This document shows positions 5,156 to 7,311 of a stretch of DNA of 7,311 bases, piece after piece; the first letter of the stretch is position 1; every line of letters starts with the position of its first letter. The translations under genes and the position numbers were made by a program. This stretch comes from Caldisericota bacterium (GTDB taxonomy: Bacteria; Bipolaricaulota; Bipolaricaulia; Bipolaricaulales; Bipolaricaulaceae): positions 1 to 7,311 of the forward strand of contig JAADIW010000081.1 in the NCBI GenBank assembly GCA_013151115.1, written 5' to 3'. Below the pieces are notes generated by a model that saw only the letters and a list, made by a program, of their open reading frames with translations, searched no databases and was not told where the DNA came from.

Positions 5156-5992
5156 CTACTCCTTCCCTTCCTCCTCGAGGAGTTCCTTCAGCATCTCGCC
5201 GTAGTGCTCTTCGAGTTCCTCGTCCTTGAGCGGCACTTCGCCGATGGCCGGCATGGCCTCCTCCATGGAGGGGAGCTCCTCCTCCACGGGCGTGGGCTCG
5301 GTGACCTGGAGGCCCTCCCGGCCCTCGATGATGGCGTCGGCGATCTTGCGGGTGATGAGCCGGGTGGCTTTGATGGCGTCGTCGTTCCCGGGGATGGGGT
5401 AATCGATGAGGTCGGGGTCGCAGTTGGTGTCGCAGATCGCCACCACCGGGATCCCGAGGATGTTCGCCTCCCGCACGGCGTGGACCTCGACCGTGGGGTC
5501 CACCACGTACACCACCCCGGGGAGCCTGGTCATCTCCCGCAGGCCGTCCAGGTTCCGCCGGAGCTTCTCCAGCTCCCGGTGGAGCTTGACCCGCTCCTTC
5601 AAGGGGAGTCGTTCGTATTTGCCTTCCTCGAAGTTGCGCTCGAGCTCTACCATGTAGAGGACCCTCTTCCTGATCGTCTCGAAGTTGGTGAGGGTTCCCC
5701 CGAGCCAACGGCGGTTGACGTAGTGGGCACCGCAGCGCTTGGCCTCCTCCTCGATGGTCGCTTGGACTTGCTTCTTGGTGCCCACGAAGAGGATCTCGTC
5801 GCCGGCCGCGGCCCGCTCCCGCACGAAAAAGTACGCCTTCTCCAGGTGTTCGATGGTCTTCGCGAGATCGATGATGTGGATCCCCTTGCGCTCGGTATAG
5901 ATGAAGGGCTTCATCTTCGGGTTCCACTTGCGGGTCCGGTGGCCGAAGTGGACGCCGGCTTCGAGAAGCTCTTTCATCGTCACGATAGCCAC
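5156..5992 (-). CDS. rpsB: 30S ribosomal protein S2
   Basis: S2 binds late in 30S assembly at the head-body junction and is needed to recruit S1 where S1 exists. The 278-aa protein carries MKELLEAGVHFGHRT, KWNPKMKPFIYTERKGIHII, LFVGTKKQVQ, RRWLGGTLTNF, PGVVYVVDP and the GIPVVAICDTNCDPDLIDYP stretch with PGNDDAI after it, all diagnostic of S2. About 50 residues after the conserved domain form an acidic Glu/Pro-rich tail, making it longer than E. coli S2 (241) or Thermus S2 (256). The start is GTG at 5992. An ATG two bases upstream on the same strand opens a different frame that stops after four codons, and GGGGGAGG stands 4 nt before the GTG. It is first gene of the rpsB-tsf-pyrH operon, with a promoter about 45 nt upstream and a leader of about 35-40 nt. 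Confidence 0.98.
   Translation of the reverse strand: MAIVTMKELLEAGVHFGHRTRKWNPKMKPFIYTERKGIHIIDLAKTIEHLEKAYFFVRERAAAGDEILFVGTKKQVQATIEEEAKRCGAHYVNRRWLGGTLTNFETIRKRVLYMVELERNFEEGKYERLPLKERVKLHRELEKLRRNLDGLREMTRLPGVVYVVDPTVEVHAVREANILGIPVVAICDTNCDPDLIDYPIPGNDDAIKATRLITRKIADAIIEGREGLQVTEPTPVEEELPSMEEAMPAIGEVPLKDEELEEHYGEMLKELLEEEGKE
5159..5164 (-). promoter_or_regulatory. Ribosome-binding site of tsf, inside rpsB
   Basis: On the minus strand AAGGAG occupies the last two sense codons of rpsB (Lys-Glu) and stands 7 nt before the tsf ATG. It fixes the tsf start and implies close coupling of S2 and EF-Ts synthesis. Confidence 0.7.
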
Positions 5993-5996
5993 ATTT

Positions 5997-6004
5997 CCTC
6001 CCCC
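5997..6004 (-). promoter_or_regulatory. Ribosome-binding site of rpsB
   Basis: GGGGGAGG on the minus strand, 4 nt before the GTG at 5992, is a strong Shine-Dalgarno site. It decides for the GTG start over the overlapping out-of-frame ATG at 5994. Confidence 0.75.
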
Positions 6005-6034
6005 TTTCTTCCCTCAGGATTTCAAGCGGTGTCA

Positions 6035-6063
6035 AGTATAGCTTCGGCCTTTTTACCCCGCAA
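6035..6063 (-). promoter_or_regulatory. rpsB operon promoter: TTGCGG, 17-bp spacer, TATACT
   Basis: On the minus strand TATACT (6040-6035; five of six bases match TATAAT) is preceded by 17 bp and TTGCGG (6063-6058; three of six match). The start would fall near 6028, giving a leader of about 35-40 nt with a strong ribosome-binding site. The leader looks too short for an elaborate S2-binding structure. The spacer contains an AT-rich run (TAAAAA). Sequence match only. Confidence 0.6.
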
Positions 6064-6077
6064 TAACGCGGCTTCGG
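6041..6077. repeat. Two GCTTCGG copies 30 bp apart in the rpsB promoter
   Basis: GCTTCGG occurs at 6041-6047 and 6071-6077 (CCGAAGC on the minus strand), exactly 30 bp apart, close to three helical turns. One copy touches the rpsB -10 and the other lies just upstream of its -35. This could be a pair of regulator half-sites or chance in GC-rich DNA. Confidence 0.3.
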
Positions 6078-6083
6078 TTGGGC

Positions 6084-6100
6084 GCGGCCGGTGCGGCCGG
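6084..6100. repeat. Tandem GCGGCCGG direct repeat
   Basis: GCGGCCGG at 6084-6091 is repeated at 6093-6100 with one base between, in the gap dividing rpsB and the transporter gene. The unit contains a CGGCCG palindrome. No function can be assigned; in DNA this GC-rich it may be chance. Confidence 0.35.
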
Positions 6101-6111
6101 CGGCGTTCGGG

Positions 6112-6117
6112 TACACT
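6112..6117 (+). promoter_or_regulatory. Candidate -10 (TACACT) for the MFS gene
   Basis: TACACT stands 10 nt before the GTG at 6128, with no Shine-Dalgarno site between them. It fits the TANNNT pattern seen just upstream of recG and paralogue B and suggests a leader of zero to a few bases. No -35 is found at 16-18 bp spacing, so support is weaker than for the other two. Confidence 0.4.
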
Positions 6118-6127
6118 CGGGCTCCCG

Positions 6128-7309
6128 GTGAGCATCGAGGTCCTGGAAGAGCGGACACGGCTCGGGAGGTTCGTGGCACCGCTGGCCGTGGCGTTGACCT
6201 CGTCCTACACGGCGGGGTCGGCCATGGGCATGCTCCTCCAGCTCTACTTGAAGAGCCTGGGGGCCCCGCACATCCTCATCGCCCTGGGGACGAGCGCGCG
6301 GTCGCTGGGGAGCGTCCTCGGGGGCGTGGTGCTGGGGCGGCTGGCGGGCCGCTACCGCCATAAATCCCTCCTGCTCGCGTCCATGGCCCTGGGGGCATGG
6401 GGGCTCGCGGTCCTCGTGTTCCTCCCCCCGGCCCCGCTCGCCATCGGGGCGGGGTTCGCCCGCGCCTTCGCCGGGGCGGGGTTCGCCGCGGTGGCCATGG
6501 CCCTCATCTCCGGGCTGAGCCCCCGGCGGAGGCGGGGTCGGAACCTATCCTACGTCACCTCCGCGCGGTCGCTGGGGCTCATGTTGGGGAAGCTCGCCGC
6601 GGGCGCGCTCCTCGCCTGGTGGGGGTTCCGCGGGAGCTTCGCGGCCCTGGCCGCCCTTCCCCTACTCGGCCTCCTTGCCCTGATCGCCCTGCCCCACGCC
6701 GAGGCGGGACGGGCCCCGCGGAGGCGCGCCACGCTGCGGTCGCTGCGCGACTGGGGCCTCCTCTCCCTCTTCCTCGGCGCCCTCTTCCGCCAGATGGGCA
6801 CGACCGGGTTCTTCGCCTTCGTCTACGTTTACATGGCCGATCTCGGGATACCCACGGGGGCCATGGGTGCCCTCGCGGCGCTCAACCACGCCCTCCAGGT
6901 GTTGGGGATGCTCCTCTTCGGGCGGATGAGCGACCGGGTCGGGCGACGGATCGTCTTCCTGGGCGGCTTCGGGCTGTCGGTGTTCGTGCCGGTGATCTTC
7001 GCCCTCTCGCGGGGGCCGGGCGGGATCGCCGCGGGCTTCGCCCTCCTTGGCATCGCCTTCAGCTCCCTCTACATCGGCTCCACCGCCCACCTCGGCGATG
7101 TGGTGCCGCTCGAGCGGCAGGGGGAGATCCTGGGGCTGTTCGACTCCACCCGGGCCCTGGGAGGGATGCTGGGGCCGGTCCTCTCCGGGGCCCTGGCCCC
7201 GCTCGTGGGGCTCCGGGGGGCGTTCGCCGCCATGGCCGGGGTGAGCGGGATCGGGTTCCTCCTCGTCCTCCTCTGCTGTGAACCCCGCCCTAAAGCCGCT
7301 TCGCGCTGA
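6128..7309 (+). CDS. MFS transporter, 12 membrane segments, substrate unknown
   Basis: This 393-aa protein has the composition and length of a major facilitator superfamily carrier in the inner membrane, probably a proton-coupled exporter, though no substrate can be assigned. MFS motif A is seen twice: GRLAGRYRHK (70-79) after helix 2 and GRMSDRVGRR (265-274) after helix 8, the expected places in the two six-helix halves. A basic cytoplasmic loop of about 25 residues (around 180-207) joins the halves. A related helix motif (xSxRxLG) recurs in helices 2, 5, 8 and 11. The frame is open far upstream, antisense to rpsB and tsf; the start is placed at GTG 6128 because MSIEVLEERTRLGRFVAPL leads straight into helix 1, and no other ATG, GTG or TTG in frame is available in the gap before it. 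The TGA is two bases from the window edge, so downstream context is unknown. It is divergent from rpsB. Confidence 0.9.
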   Translation: MSIEVLEERTRLGRFVAPLAVALTSSYTAGSAMGMLLQLYLKSLGAPHILIALGTSARSLGSVLGGVVLGRLAGRYRHKSLLLASMALGAWGLAVLVFLPPAPLAIGAGFARAFAGAGFAAVAMALISGLSPRRRRGRNLSYVTSARSLGLMLGKLAAGALLAWWGFRGSFAALAALPLLGLLALIALPHAEAGRAPRRRATLRSLRDWGLLSLFLGALFRQMGTTGFFAFVYVYMADLGIPTGAMGALAALNHALQVLGMLLFGRMSDRVGRRIVFLGGFGLSVFVPVIFALSRGPGGIAAGFALLGIAFSSLYIGSTAHLGDVVPLERQGEILGLFDSTRALGGMLGPVLSGALAPLVGLRGAFAAMAGVSGIGFLLVLLCCEPRPKAASR

Positions 7310-7311
7310 GG

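Noticed and set aside
3829..5229. A 466-codon plus-strand frame antisense to pyrH, tsf and the end of rpsB.
   Set aside because: It covers three certain genes and has a low-complexity Arg/His/Leu/Gly composition without domain features; it is a shadow frame.
5980..5994. ATG at 5994 on the minus strand as an rpsB start or a tiny leader gene.
   Set aside because: It is out of frame with rpsB and stops after four codons; the Shine-Dalgarno spacing and S2 homology favour GTG at 5992.
6030..6035. A perfect TTGACA on the minus strand upstream of rpsB, tempting as a -35.
   Set aside because: Nothing like a -10 lies 16-18 bp downstream (the bases are GGAAGA-like, next to the ribosome-binding site). 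TATACT, overlapping it, works better as a -10.
5000..6127. An upstream extension of the MFS frame by about 375 codons, which would make a 769-aa fusion protein.
   Set aside because: The extension is antisense to tsf and rpsB and resembles no protein. The MFS domain begins properly at the GTG at 6128.
1..7311. tRNA, rRNA, CRISPR arrays, insertion sequences, attachment sites or a defence system.
   Set aside because: No cloverleaf, spaced repeats, transposase or recombinase signatures, or target-site duplications were seen; the window is dense core chromosome.

Overview
The window looks like part of a GC-rich (roughly two-thirds G+C) bacterial chromosome, packed with core translation and DNA-repair genes and with no mobile elements, tRNA, rRNA or CRISPR. 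The lineage cannot be fixed from the sequence. A short EF-Ts (197 aa), a long-form RecG with an N-terminal extension, a GatC (indirect Gln/Asn-tRNA amidation) and promoters that sit against start codons together suggest a deep-branching, possibly thermophilic bacterium, for example a Chloroflexota-, Bipolaricaulota- or Deinococcota-like lineage. That placement is an inference held with low confidence.

Layout. Positions 1-372 (minus) hold the N-terminal two-thirds of a peptide deformylase that runs off the left edge. It is divergent from recG (410-2683, plus), which is followed 5 nt later by gatC (2689-2982, plus). Converging on gatC is a minus-strand block which, in its own 5'-to-3' order, reads rpsB (5992-5156), tsf (5151-4558), pyrH (4551-3877), then two small tandem paralogous membrane proteins of unknown function (3844-3473 and 3384-3019). 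Divergent from rpsB, a 12-TM major facilitator superfamily (MFS) transporter (6128-7309, plus) fills the right end.

How the genes work together. def, gatC, rpsB and tsf all serve protein synthesis: N-terminal deformylation, tRNA amidation, the 30S subunit, and EF-Tu recycling. pyrH supplies UDP for RNA synthesis. recG remodels stalled replication forks. The rpsB-tsf-pyrH order is the widely conserved bacterial cluster, but the usual next gene, frr, is absent and the two small membrane proteins take its place.

The most notable signals are regulatory. A textbook intrinsic terminator (10-bp perfect stem, 5-nt loop, T-rich tail) lies inside the pyrH reading frame at codons 16-27, oriented to stop rpsB-tsf transcription. 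The def/recG intergenic gap holds two oppositely directed promoters sharing one -10 region, with recG apparently leaderless. The first small membrane-protein gene has a -35/-10 pair that puts the transcription start on its GTG codon. The two small membrane proteins align from their first residues and may be an undescribed, lineage-restricted family.
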